DNA of 64,000 nt, taken from Actinacidiphila sp. DG2A-62 (GTDB lineage Bacteria > Actinomycetota > Actinomycetes > Streptomycetales > Streptomycetaceae). The stretch's first letter is position 1. Each line of letters starts with the position of its first letter. The notes beneath the pieces are model-generated. The model did no database searches, had not been told where the DNA came from, and worked only from the letters and a program-made list of their open reading frames with translations. The position numbers and the translations under genes were made by a program. The stretch lies in assembly GCF_035825295.1 (NCBI RefSeq), contig NZ_JAYMGI010000002.1, positions 6,439,501-6,503,500 of the forward strand, read 5' to 3'. Below are positions 16,892-24,948 of the stretch, one piece after another.

Positions 16892-17812
16892 ATGGCTTCA
16901 CTGCGGGCACTGGAGTGCCTCGTCGCCGTCGCGGACTCCGGGTCGATCACGCGGGCCGCGCTGCTGCTGCACTCGTCGCAGCCCGCCGTCTCCCACCAGC
17001 TCGCCTCGCTGGAACGCGAGACCCGTACCGCGCTGCTGCGCCGCGAGCCCCGGGGGGTCAAGCTCACCGCCGCGGGGCGCGCCGCCGTCGCCGACGCCAG
17101 GCGGGCGATCGAGGCGGCCGACGCCGCGGTCCGGTCGGCGCGCGCCGCGGGCCAGGCGGCCGGAGGAGTCCTGCGGGTGGTCTGCGCGCAGAGCCTGACG
17201 GTGCCGCTGCTCGCCGCCGTCGTACGGCAGTGGCACCGCCGCCGCCCGGAGGTCGCGATCACGCTGCGGGAGTCCACGTCGATGGACGAGACGCTCGGCC
17301 TCGTGGACTCCGACGAGGTCGATCTGGCGGTGCTGCCCGCTCCCCCGGCCGGGCGCTTCACCGTCACCGTCCTCGCCGAGGAGGAGATCGTCCTGGCGGC
17401 GCCCGCCGACCACCCGCTGGCCGGGCAGCCGGCCGTGCGTCTCGCGGACCTCGACGGCGCGCCGCTCGTGCACTTCGCACCGGACAACGGGCTCAGCGGC
17501 TGGCTCGACCAGTCCCTGGCCCGGGCGGGGGTCCACCCGCAGACGGTGATGAGGACCTCGGTGACCGCGACGGCGCCGCAGCTCGCCGCCGCCGGGCTGG
17601 GCGTCGCCGTGTGTCCCGTGAGCGCGGTCGGCCAGGGTTTTCCGGGAGCGGTGCGGTCGTTCTCGCCGCGCTGGGTCAGGCAGGTGGCGGCGGTGACGGC
17701 CACGGAACCGGAACCGCTGGTCGCGCGGTTCGTCGCCGACCTGCGCGGGCACGGCGTGAGCGTGCCCCGCGACGTGCGCGACCAGCTGTCGGCGCGGCCG
17801 TCGCCGCCTTGA
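16892..17812 (+). CDS. LysR-family transcriptional regulator
   Basis: 306 residues. The N-terminal winged helix-turn-helix (residues ~2-60) shows LECLVAVADSGSITRAA and SSQPAVSHQLASLERE. The periplasmic-binding-like effector domain starts at ~90. ATG 16892 lies just after an AT-rich near-palindrome ATAACGTTTAT (16879-16889), a plausible autoregulatory box. The divergent NAD-epimerase gene is the likely target, inferred from the standard LysR arrangement. Confidence 0.92.
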   Translation: MASLRALECLVAVADSGSITRAALLLHSSQPAVSHQLASLERETRTALLRREPRGVKLTAAGRAAVADARRAIEAADAAVRSARAAGQAAGGVLRVVCAQSLTVPLLAAVVRQWHRRRPEVAITLRESTSMDETLGLVDSDEVDLAVLPAPPAGRFTVTVLAEEEIVLAAPADHPLAGQPAVRLADLDGAPLVHFAPDNGLSGWLDQSLARAGVHPQTVMRTSVTATAPQLAAAGLGVAVCPVSAVGQGFPGAVRSFSPRWVRQVAAVTATEPEPLVARFVADLRGHGVSVPRDVRDQLSARPSPP

Positions 17813-17824
17813 CGGCGCGGCCGG

Positions 17825-19231
17825 TCAGAGCGCGGGGTGCCGGTCGCGGACCGGGCTGAGCGACTCCAGCAGCGCGGCGACGTACAGGATCGTCGACTCG
17901 CAGTGCCAGCCGGCCACCAGCTGCACGCCGATCGGCAGGCCCTCGCCGCTGGTGCCGAACCGCAGGGACAGCGCCGGCAGCCCGGTCAGGTTGAACGGCA
18001 CGGTCGCCGTCTGGATGTGGGCGGCCGGCACCGTCCGGCCGTCCACGGTGAGCCGGGAGACCCCGTGCGGGTGCGCGGGGACGGGCAGGACCGGGAGCAG
18101 GAGGGCGTCGTACCGCCGGAAGTAGGCGGCGAACGCGTCCCGCAGACGCTCGACGCCCTGCTCGGCCTGGACGTAGTCGTGGACGGACGTGTCGGGGCTC
18201 GCGAGCATGTGCGTCGAGATCCTGCCCATCCGATCCTCCTGACCCGCGGTCACCTCCCGGAAGGCCGGCTTCACCTCCATGACGTGCTGCCGGTAGAAGA
18301 GGTCGAGCGGGTTGTCCCGCTCCAGCGCCGGGATGTCCGCCGCCTCGACCACGACGCCCGCGCCGTGCAGCGCTTCCGCGGCACTCCGCACGGTCGCGGC
18401 GACCTCCGGGTCGATCGGGCCGAGTCCCGAGTCGGTCAGCCACCCGACGCGGACCGGCCGGTCCGGCGACGCGCCCAGGCCCGCGTCGAAGGTGCGCGGA
18501 ACGCTGGCGAGACCGTCGGCGCCGTCCGGTCCGGACAGCAGCGCGTACGCCAGCGCGAGATCGCGGACGGTGCGGGCCATCGGACCGACGTGCCAGTCGC
18601 GGCGCGGCGCCCGCGGCCAGACCCCGGTCATCGGGATCCGTCCGTGCGTCGGCTTGAGGGCGGCGATGCCGGTGTGGGCGGCTGGTCCGCGCACCGAGAT
18701 GGCCAGGTCGCTGCCGAGCCCGAGCGGCGACATGCCGGCCGCGATCGCCGCCGACTCGCCGCCGCTGGAACCGCCGGGGGTCCGGTCGAGGTTCCAGGGG
18801 TTGTTCGTCCTGCCGGTCAACAGGTTGTCGGACTCGGTCGAGTACGAGAACTCCGGCAGGTTGGTCTTCGCGAGCAGGATCGCGCCGGCCCGCTTCAGCC
18901 GGGCCACGCTGGTGGCGTCGGTGTCCGGGACGCGGCCGGCGAAGATCGGGGAACCGCGCTGGGTCAGCACCCCGGCGGTGTCGAACGAGTCCTTGGCCGT
19001 GAACGGCACGCCGTGCAGCGGCCCGACCTCCTCGCCGGCCGCCAGCGCCGCGTCCGCGGCCCGCGCGGCCTCCAGGGCGCCGCCGGCGAGCGTGACGACG
19101 GCGTTGACGCGGGGATCGGTGGCCTCGATCCGGTCGAGGTGCGCGCGCACCACCTCGACGGAGGAGACCTCCCGGGTGCGGATCAGCTCGGCGAGTTCGG
19201 TCGCGTCGCGGTGGACGAGGTCGGCGGTCAT
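17825..19231 (-). CDS. Amidase-signature family hydrolase
   Basis: 468 residues with the complete Ser-cisSer-Lys triad: Lys80 (PFTAKDSFD), cis-Ser155 (TPGGSSGGES) and nucleophile Ser179 (GSDLAISVRGPAAHTG), 24 residues after the cis-Ser as in known members. The usual GGS(I/V)R is AIS VR here, a small deviation. It hydrolyses amides in the cytoplasm; it is not GatA, which is separately encoded at 48 kb. A TetR operator-like palindrome lies 16-29 bp upstream of the ATG, so induction through the adjacent TetR gene is likely. Confidence 0.9.
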   Translation of the reverse strand: MTADLVHRDATELAELIRTREVSSVEVVRAHLDRIEATDPRVNAVVTLAGGALEAARAADAALAAGEEVGPLHGVPFTAKDSFDTAGVLTQRGSPIFAGRVPDTDATSVARLKRAGAILLAKTNLPEFSYSTESDNLLTGRTNNPWNLDRTPGGSSGGESAAIAAGMSPLGLGSDLAISVRGPAAHTGIAALKPTHGRIPMTGVWPRAPRRDWHVGPMARTVRDLALAYALLSGPDGADGLASVPRTFDAGLGASPDRPVRVGWLTDSGLGPIDPEVAATVRSAAEALHGAGVVVEAADIPALERDNPLDLFYRQHVMEVKPAFREVTAGQEDRMGRISTHMLASPDTSVHDYVQAEQGVERLRDAFAAYFRRYDALLLPVLPVPAHPHGVSRLTVDGRTVPAAHIQTATVPFNLTGLPALSLRFGTSGEGLPIGVQLVAGWHCESTILYVAALLESLSPVRDRHPAL

Positions 19232-19246
19232 GAGGGACTCCTGTTT

Positions 19247-19260
19247 GTAGACCGGTCTAC
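19247..19260. promoter_or_regulatory. TetR operator upstream of the amidase gene
   Basis: GTAGACCGGTCTAC is a perfect 14-bp palindrome. Its core TAGACCGGTC recurs in front of the TetR gene at 19996-20010, linking both promoters to one repressor. Confidence 0.8.
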
Positions 19261-19386
19261 TAGAAACGGGGTCCGCTGTCCCCGGACCGGTGCGTCGGGG
19301 GCGGGGGAGAGGTTCAGGTGCGGGCGGTCGGGGGGCGGGGGAGGGTGAGGGTCAGGTGTGGGCGGTCGCCGGCGGAAAGGGGGGCG

Positions 19387-19974
19387 TCAGGCGCCGAGGA
19401 CCCGGCGGGTGACCGCCATGGCGCGGTCGAGGTGGCGGGCGCTGCGGTGGATCTTCGCCATCGTGCTCGCCCCGAGCCACACGTCGTAGAGGGCCTCGGC
19501 CGTGGCGCGGGGGCTCTCGTCGACGGTCACGGACCCGTCCGCGACGCCGTCGGCGATCATCCGCTCCAGGCGGTCGACGATCGCGGCGGTCCCGGCCTTC
19601 GTCGCCGCCCGCATCGCCTCGGAGAGGTCGGCGACCTCCGCGCCGAGCTTGACGACCAGGCAGCCGCCCTGGCAGTCGTCCGCGGCCTGGAGGTCGTAGA
19701 ACCTCTGCCAGTAGCTCATCAGGTGCTCCGCGGAGCTCCTGTCCCTGTCGGCGGCGATGCCGTCCATGGCCGCCAGGTAGTCGTCGAAGTAGCTCGTCAT
19801 CATCGCCTCGCCGAAGGCGTCCTTGGAGGCGAAGTAGTGGTAGAAGGACCCCTTGGGCACGCCGGCCGCGGCGAGGACCTCGTTGATGCCGACGGCGGCG
19901 TACCCCTTCACGGCCACGATCCGCCGCGCGGCCTCCAGGAGGCTCTGGCGCGTGTCGACCCTGGTGACTGGCAT
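19387..19974 (-). CDS. TetR-family transcriptional regulator controlling the amidase
   Basis: 195 residues. The helix-turn-helix at about residues 8-55 shows IVAVKGYAAVGINEVLAAAG and VPKGSFYHYFASKDAFGEAM. A CQGGC element near residue 100 and the C-terminal domain resemble the AcuR/YcdC-like TetR subgroup, which is often found beside reductases or hydrolases for reactive small molecules. Operators of shared sequence lie before both this gene and the amidase gene downstream on the same strand, so the two form one regulon module. Confidence 0.92.
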   Translation of the reverse strand: MPVTRVDTRQSLLEAARRIVAVKGYAAVGINEVLAAAGVPKGSFYHYFASKDAFGEAMMTSYFDDYLAAMDGIAADRDRSSAEHLMSYWQRFYDLQAADDCQGGCLVVKLGAEVADLSEAMRAATKAGTAAIVDRLERMIADGVADGSVTVDESPRATAEALYDVWLGASTMAKIHRSARHLDRAMAVTRRVLGA

Positions 19975-19995
19975 ACGCCGACCGTACCACCGGAT

Positions 19996-20010
19996 TAGAC
20001 CGGTCGTCTA
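19996..20010. promoter_or_regulatory. TetR operator upstream of the TetR gene
   Basis: TAGACCGGTCGTCTA, inverted arms TAGAC/GTCTA; same core as the palindrome in front of the amidase gene. Lies 22-36 bp upstream of the TetR ATG, consistent with autorepression. Confidence 0.75.
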
Positions 20011-20018
20011 GGAACCGG

Positions 20019-21404
20019 TCAGCACTCGATGACGTTCACCGCGAGGCCGCCCCGCGCGGTCTCCTTGTACTTGATCTTCATGTCCGCGCCCGTCTCCTTC
20101 ATCGTCTTGATGACCTTGTCGAGGGAGACGTGGTGGCGGCCGTCGCCGCGCATCGCCATGCGGGCCGCGGTGACCGCCTTCACCGCGGCCATGCCGTTGC
20201 GCTCGATGCAGGGGATCTGGACCAGGCCGCCGACGGGGTCGCAGGTCAGGCCGAGGTTGTGCTCCATGCCGATCTCCGCGGCGTTCTCGACCTGCTCGGG
20301 GGCGCCGCCAAGGATCTCCGCGAGGCCGCCGGCCGCCATCGAGCAGGCCGAGCCGACCTCGCCCTGGCAGCCGACCTCGGCGCCGGAGATCGAGGCGTTC
20401 TCCTTGAAGAGCATGCCGATCGCGCCCGCCGCCAGCAGGAAGCGGACGATCGCGTCCTCCTGCTCCTGCGCCGGGCCGCCCTTGGGCGCCACGAAGTTCA
20501 GGTAGTAGTGCAGGACCGCCGGGATGATGCCGGCCGCGCCGTTGGTGGGCGCGGTCACCACCCGGCCGCCCGCGGCGTTCTCCTCGTTCACCGCCATCGC
20601 GTAGAGGGTGACCCACTCCATCGCGTGGCGCGCCGGATCGCCCTCCGCGCGCAGCTGCCGCGCCGACTGCGCCGCGCGCCGCCGCACCTTCAGGCCGCCC
20701 GGCAGGATGCCCTCGCGCGACATCCCGCGCCGCACGCACGCCTCCATCACCCGCCAGATCTCCAGCAGCCCGGCCCGGATGTCGGCCTCGCTGCGCCAGG
20801 CCTTCTCGTTCTCCATCATCAGCGCGGAGATCGACAGCCCGGTCTCCCGGGACAGCCGCAGCAGCTCGTCGCCGGTGCGGAACGGGTGCCGCAGCACCGT
20901 GTCGTCCAGCTTGATCCGGTCCTCGCCGACCGCGTCCTCGTCCACCACGAAGCCGCCGCCGACCGAGTAGTACGTCTTCGCCAGCAGCTCGGCGCCGGAC
21001 GCGTCGTAGGCCGCGAGCGTCATGCCGTTCGCGTGGTACGGCAGCGAACGCCGCCGGTGCAGCACCAGGTCCCGGTCGGCGTCGAACGCGATCTCGTGCG
21101 CGCCGAGCAGGCTCAGCCGCTTGTCGGCGACGATCCGCGCGGCCTCCTCGTCCGCGGTGTCCACGTCCACGGTCCGCGGGGAGTGCCCGGACAGCCCGAG
21201 CAGGACCGCCTTCGGGGTGCCGTGGCCGTGGCCCGTCGCGCCCAGCGACCCGAACAGCTCGGCGCGCACCGACGCGGTGTCGGCGAGCAGCGCGTCGTTC
21301 TTCAGCCGGTGCACGAAGATCGAGGCCGCGCGCATCGGCCCCACGGTGTGCGAGCTGGACGGGCCGATGCCCACGGAGAACAGGTCGAAGACCGAGATTG
21401 CCAT
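20019..21404 (-). CDS. sdaA: L-serine ammonia-lyase (single-chain, iron-sulfur)
   Basis: 461 residues from ATG 21404, the length of one-chain bacterial L-serine dehydratases. The opening VFDLFSVGIGPSSSHTVGP is diagnostic. Cysteines in GSACSMAAGG and GLTCDPVGGLVQIPCIERN match the [4Fe-4S] cluster ligands. It converts L-serine to pyruvate and ammonia in the cytoplasm. It follows glyA on the same strand, separated by a 217-bp gap holding 32-bp tandem repeats. With the glycine cleavage system and SHMT it makes a route glycine to serine to pyruvate. Confidence 0.95.
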   Translation of the reverse strand: MAISVFDLFSVGIGPSSSHTVGPMRAASIFVHRLKNDALLADTASVRAELFGSLGATGHGHGTPKAVLLGLSGHSPRTVDVDTADEEAARIVADKRLSLLGAHEIAFDADRDLVLHRRRSLPYHANGMTLAAYDASGAELLAKTYYSVGGGFVVDEDAVGEDRIKLDDTVLRHPFRTGDELLRLSRETGLSISALMMENEKAWRSEADIRAGLLEIWRVMEACVRRGMSREGILPGGLKVRRRAAQSARQLRAEGDPARHAMEWVTLYAMAVNEENAAGGRVVTAPTNGAAGIIPAVLHYYLNFVAPKGGPAQEQEDAIVRFLLAAGAIGMLFKENASISGAEVGCQGEVGSACSMAAGGLAEILGGAPEQVENAAEIGMEHNLGLTCDPVGGLVQIPCIERNGMAAVKAVTAARMAMRGDGRHHVSLDKVIKTMKETGADMKIKYKETARGGLAVNVIEC

Positions 21405-21442
21405 GGTCCCTCCGGGACAGGGGGTTGCGGGTGAAAGGTCAC

Positions 21443-21537
21443 GCTCGGGGGACGCGCTGACGGGTGGAGGCCGGGCTCGGGGGACGCGCTCACCGGTGGA
21501 GGCCGCGCTCGGGGACGCGCTCACCGGTGGAGGCCGC
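21443..21537. repeat. 32-bp tandem repeats between glyA and sdaA
   Basis: Three head-to-tail copies (21443-21474, 21475-21506, 21507-21537; 32, 32 and 31 bp) of a unit starting GCTCGGGGGACGCGCT and ending GGTGGAGGCC, plus the start of a fourth. They lie in the transcribed spacer between glyA and sdaA. Confidence 0.75.
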
Positions 21538-21621
21538 GCTCGACGCGCGCCCGGGAAGCGCCCCCGGGGCGCGCCCGGCCGACCGGCGGCCGGGCGCGCG
21601 GTCACGCGGGGCGGCGCCCGG

Positions 21622-22875
21622 CTACGCGTAGAGCGGGTGCTTGAGCGTCAGGGCCGTGACCCGCGCCCGCAGCGCCGCCGCGTCGTACTCCGGCAGCAGC
21701 GCGGCCGCGATCACGTCGGCCACCTCGCAAAAGTCCTCCGCGGTGAACCCGCGCGTCGCCAGCGCCGGCGTCCCGATCCGCAGGCCCGAGGTGACCATCG
21801 GCGGCCGGGGGTCGTTCGGCACCGCGTTGCGGTTGACGGTGATGCCGACCTCGTGCAGCCGGTCCTCCGCCTGCTGCCCGTCCAGCGCGGACTCCCGCAG
21901 GTCGACCAGGACCAGGTGGACGTCCGTGCCGCCGGACAGCACCGCGACGCCCGCCCCCGCGAGGTCCGGCGCGGCCAGCCGCTCCGCGAGGATCTTCGCG
22001 CCCTCCAGCGTACGCCGCTGCCGGTCCTTGAACTCCTCGGTCGCCGCGGCCTTGAACGCCACCGCCTTCGCGGCGATCACGTGCTCCAGCGGACCGCCCT
22101 GCTGGCCGGGGAAGACCGCCGAGTTGATCTTCTTGGCCAGCTCGGCGCGGGACAGGATCACCCCGCCGCGCGGACCGCCCAGCGTCTTGTGGGTGGTGGT
22201 CGTCACCACGTCCGCGTACGGCACCGGCGAGGGGTGCAGCCCGGCCGCGACCAGCCCGGCGAAGTGCGCCATGTCGACCATCAGATACGCGCCGACCTCG
22301 TCGGCGATCCGCCGGAACCGCTCGAAGTCCAGCTGCCGCGGGTACGCCGACCAGCCGGCGATGACCAGCTTGGGCCGGTGCTCCTTGGCCAGCCGCTCGA
22401 CCTCGTCCATGTCGACCAGGCCGGTCGCGCCGTCCACGTGGTAGGCGACCACGTCGTAGAGCTTGCCGGAGAAGTTGATCTTCATGCCGTGGGTCAGGTG
22501 GCCGCCGTGCGCCAGGTCCAGACCCAGGATGGTGTCGCCGGGCTTGAGCAGGGCGAACATCGCCGCCGCGTTGGCCTGGGCGCCCGAGTGCGGCTGGACG
22601 TTCGCCGCCTCGGCGCCGAACAGCTCCTTGACCCGGTCGATCGCCAGCTGCTCGATCACGTCGACGTGCTCGCAGCCGCCGTAGTAGCGGCGCCCGGGGT
22701 AGCCCTCGGCGTACTTGTTGGTCAGCACCGAGCCCTGGGCCTGGAGGACGGCGGCCGGAGCGAAGTTCTCCGACGCGATCATCTCCAGCGTGGACTGCTG
22801 GCGGTGCAGCTCGGCGTCGACCGCGGCGGCGACGTCGGGGTCGAACTCGTGCAGGGACTGGTTCAGCAGGGACAT
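21622..22875 (-). CDS. glyA: Serine hydroxymethyltransferase
   Basis: 417 residues, full length. PLP-lysine motif TTTTHKTLGGPRGG is present, as are the N-terminal IASENFAP and YAEGYPGRRYYGGCEHVD blocks. It interconverts serine and glycine with tetrahydrofolate and supplies one-carbon units in the cytoplasm. It sits 60 bp downstream of gcvH in the riboswitch-led operon. The typical fold is complete; no anomalies. Confidence 0.97.
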   Translation of the reverse strand: MSLLNQSLHEFDPDVAAAVDAELHRQQSTLEMIASENFAPAAVLQAQGSVLTNKYAEGYPGRRYYGGCEHVDVIEQLAIDRVKELFGAEAANVQPHSGAQANAAAMFALLKPGDTILGLDLAHGGHLTHGMKINFSGKLYDVVAYHVDGATGLVDMDEVERLAKEHRPKLVIAGWSAYPRQLDFERFRRIADEVGAYLMVDMAHFAGLVAAGLHPSPVPYADVVTTTTHKTLGGPRGGVILSRAELAKKINSAVFPGQQGGPLEHVIAAKAVAFKAAATEEFKDRQRRTLEGAKILAERLAAPDLAGAGVAVLSGGTDVHLVLVDLRESALDGQQAEDRLHEVGITVNRNAVPNDPRPPMVTSGLRIGTPALATRGFTAEDFCEVADVIAAALLPEYDAAALRARVTALTLKHPLYA

Positions 22876-22935
22876 CTGCGGCGTCTCCTCATCGTCGGCG
22901 TCCTCGGCATCCTCGGGTCTGGCTCGGACCGCGGC

Positions 22936-23324
22936 TCAGCCCGCGACGAAGGCGTCGTACTCGGCGGACGACAGCAGCTCGGCGTCCTCGCCGGCCCCTC
23001 GGCCGTCCGCACCTTGAACAGCCAGCCGCCCTCGAACGGCGCCGAGTTGACCAGGGACGGGTCGTCGGAGACGTCCTGGTTGACCTCGGTGACCTCACCG
23101 GACACCGGAGAGAACAGGTCGCTGACCGACTTGGTGGACTCCAGCTCGCCGCAGGTCTCGCCGGCCGTCACCGTCGCCCCCACCTCGGGGAGCTGGACGA
23201 AGACCACGTCGCCGAGCGCGTCGGCGGCGTGCGAGGTGATGCCCACGGTGCGCACGCCGTCCGCGGGCTCCGAGACCCACTCGTGCTCCTTGCTGTAACG
23301 CAGCTGCTCAGGATTGATGCTCAT
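22936..23324 (-). pseudogene. gcvH: Glycine cleavage system H protein, apparent C-terminal frameshift
   Basis: From ATG 23324 the lipoyl domain is complete, with the lipoylated lysine in LESTKSVSDL and FSPVSGEV following. After GGWLFKVRTAEG the frame is lost at about 22995-22999 (CCCC run on the plus strand). The expected ending EDAELL...EYDAFVAG is present in the next frame, stopping at 22936. The span is 389 nt, one base short of 130 codons. As written, translation would run on to about 22863 with an unrelated tail. GcvH carries the aminomethyl group between P, T and L proteins, so loss in an intact operon is unlikely; a missing base in the consensus is my preferred reading. Confidence 0.85.
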
Positions 23325-23411
23325 GACGGAATTCTCCCGGATGATCAGAGGAAGGGTGCGGAACGAAAGGCGGGCGGCCGGCGCGTGCGGCCGGCCGGCG
23401 CCCCGGGGCGC

Positions 23412-24539
23412 TCAGCGCTCGCGCCGGTAGAACGGCAGCGCCACCACGTCGTACGGCTCCTGCGTGCCGCGGATGTCCACCGCGACGCCGGCCGTGCCGG
23501 GCGCCGCGTGCGACGGGTCCACATAGGCCATCGCGATCGGCACGCCGAGGGTGGGGGAGGGAGCGCCGGAGGTCACCTCGCCGATGACCCGGCCGGTGCC
23601 GTCGGTGACCGGGTAGCCGGCCCGCGGCACCCGGCGGCCCTGGGCGACCAGCCCGACCAGCACCCGGGGCGGCTGCGCGGCGGCCTTCTCCGCCGCCGTG
23701 GCGAGCGCCTCCCGGCCCACGAAGTCGCCGGGCTTGTCGAACTTCACCACCCGGCCGAGCCCGGCGTCGAACGGCGTCAGCGCGGTGGTCAGCTCGTGGC
23801 CGTACAGCGGCATGCCGGCCTCCAGGCGCAGCGTGTCGCGGCAGGACAGCCCGCACGGCACGAGCCCGGCCGGGGCGCCCGCCTCGGTGAGCGCCTGCCA
23901 CAGCCGCTCGGCGTCGGCGGGGGAGACGAACAGCTCGAAGCCGTCCTCACCGGTGTAGCCGGTGCGGGCGATCAGCGCGTCCACCCCGGCGACCGTGCCG
24001 GGCAGGCCCGCGTAGTACTTCAGGCCGTCCAGGTCGGCGTCGGTCAGCGAGGCCAGGATCGCCGGGGACTGCGGGCCCTGCACGGCCAGCAGCGCGTACG
24101 CGTCCCGGTCGTCGCGCACCGCCGCGTCGAAGCCCGCCGCCCGCTCGGCCAGCGCGTCCAGCACGGTCTGCGCGTTGGAGGCGTTGGCGACGACCAGGAA
24201 CTCCCGCTCGGCCAGCCGGTAGACGATCAGGTCGTCCAGGATGCCGCCGTCCGGCGCGCAGATCATCGTGTACCGGGCCCGGCCGACCGCGAGCGCCGAC
24301 AGGTGGCCGACCAGCGCGTGGTCCAGCAGCTCGCCGGCCTGCGGGCCGGTCACCGCGATCTCGCCCATGTGGGACAGGTCGAACAGGCCGGCGCGGGTGC
24401 GTACCGCCTGGTGCTCCTCGCGCTCGCTGGCGTAGCGCAGCGGCATGTCCCAGCCGGCGAAGTCGGTCATGGTCGCGCCGAGGGCGCGGTGCACCGCGTC
24501 GAGTGCGGTGCGGCGGGGCTGGCTCGGGGGTGCGCTCAT
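23412..24539 (-). CDS. gcvT: Glycine cleavage system T protein (aminomethyltransferase)
   Basis: 375 residues from ATG 24539. Typical motifs: FAGWDMPLRY near the N-terminus, DLSHMGEI, RDTLRLEAGMPLYGHEL and GxxTSGAPSPTLG-type C-terminal block. It transfers the aminomethyl carbon to tetrahydrofolate, releasing ammonia. First gene of the gcvT-gcvH-glyA-sdaA unit; the P protein is not in the window. The leader 24607-24830 is a tandem glycine riboswitch. The start is chosen because the upstream extension would read into the riboswitch. Confidence 0.96.
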   Translation of the reverse strand: MSAPPSQPRRTALDAVHRALGATMTDFAGWDMPLRYASEREEHQAVRTRAGLFDLSHMGEIAVTGPQAGELLDHALVGHLSALAVGRARYTMICAPDGGILDDLIVYRLAEREFLVVANASNAQTVLDALAERAAGFDAAVRDDRDAYALLAVQGPQSPAILASLTDADLDGLKYYAGLPGTVAGVDALIARTGYTGEDGFELFVSPADAERLWQALTEAGAPAGLVPCGLSCRDTLRLEAGMPLYGHELTTALTPFDAGLGRVVKFDKPGDFVGREALATAAEKAAAQPPRVLVGLVAQGRRVPRAGYPVTDGTGRVIGEVTSGAPSPTLGVPIAMAYVDPSHAAPGTAGVAVDIRGTQEPYDVVALPFYRRER

Positions 24540-24606
24540 CGGAAACGGGCTCCCAGGTGAGGACGGTCCGGGTGTCGCGGACGGTACGGGTACGAGGCCG
24601 AAGCGG

Positions 24607-24830
24607 CCTCCCCATCTGTCATCGGAACCTGAGAGGTTCACCGTGACCCCGCCAGGGGTCCGGCTTGCACCGTGGGTGGGAGGGGCCGCGGCCGCCGGGC
24701 CGGGATCCCTCCGCTTTTCAGATCTGCCTCGCCCGCGCGGTATCTGTGCCTGAGAGATTCAAGGGAGGACTTGCTCCTTCGGCGCCCGGCGCCCTCCCCT
24801 GGGGGGACGGAACCGGAACTCTCCCGCGCG
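24607..24830 (-). promoter_or_regulatory. Tandem glycine riboswitch (gcvT leader)
   Basis: Read on the minus strand, aptamer 1 shows GCGGGAGAG, GCCGAAGGAGCAA, CTCTCAGGCACAGA and the CTGAAAAGCGGAGGG closing segment. Aptamer 2 follows directly, with CACGGTGCAAGCCG, AACCTCTCAGGTTCC and GACAGATGGGGAGG. These are conserved core segments of glycine aptamers in the cooperative two-aptamer form. It ends about 68 nt before the gcvT ATG. Glycine binding normally turns on glycine-cleavage genes. Ends are approximate. Confidence 0.92.
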
Positions 24831-24948
24831 GCCTCCAACGGCCGGTATGCGTGTTGTGCCGCCCATCATTGCATGCCCGGCCCGTACCGCCGCACGAGCG
24901 GCTAGGGTTTCCCGGGCAACGGCGGCACATGGGCGGACAAGGGTGGAC

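Noticed and set aside
17825..19231. Second gatA gene
   Set aside because: The amidase lacks GatA-specific blocks and stands alone with a TetR gene; a complete gatCAB lies at 47.9-51.4 kb.
21443..21537. CRISPR-like array in the 32-bp repeats
   Set aside because: Copies are directly adjacent without spacers.
24847..24948. Upstream extension of the SseB-like gene from 24847
   Set aside because: It would overlap the promoter region behind the riboswitch, and MENPAPYIPYSWP starting at 24949 matches the family opening.
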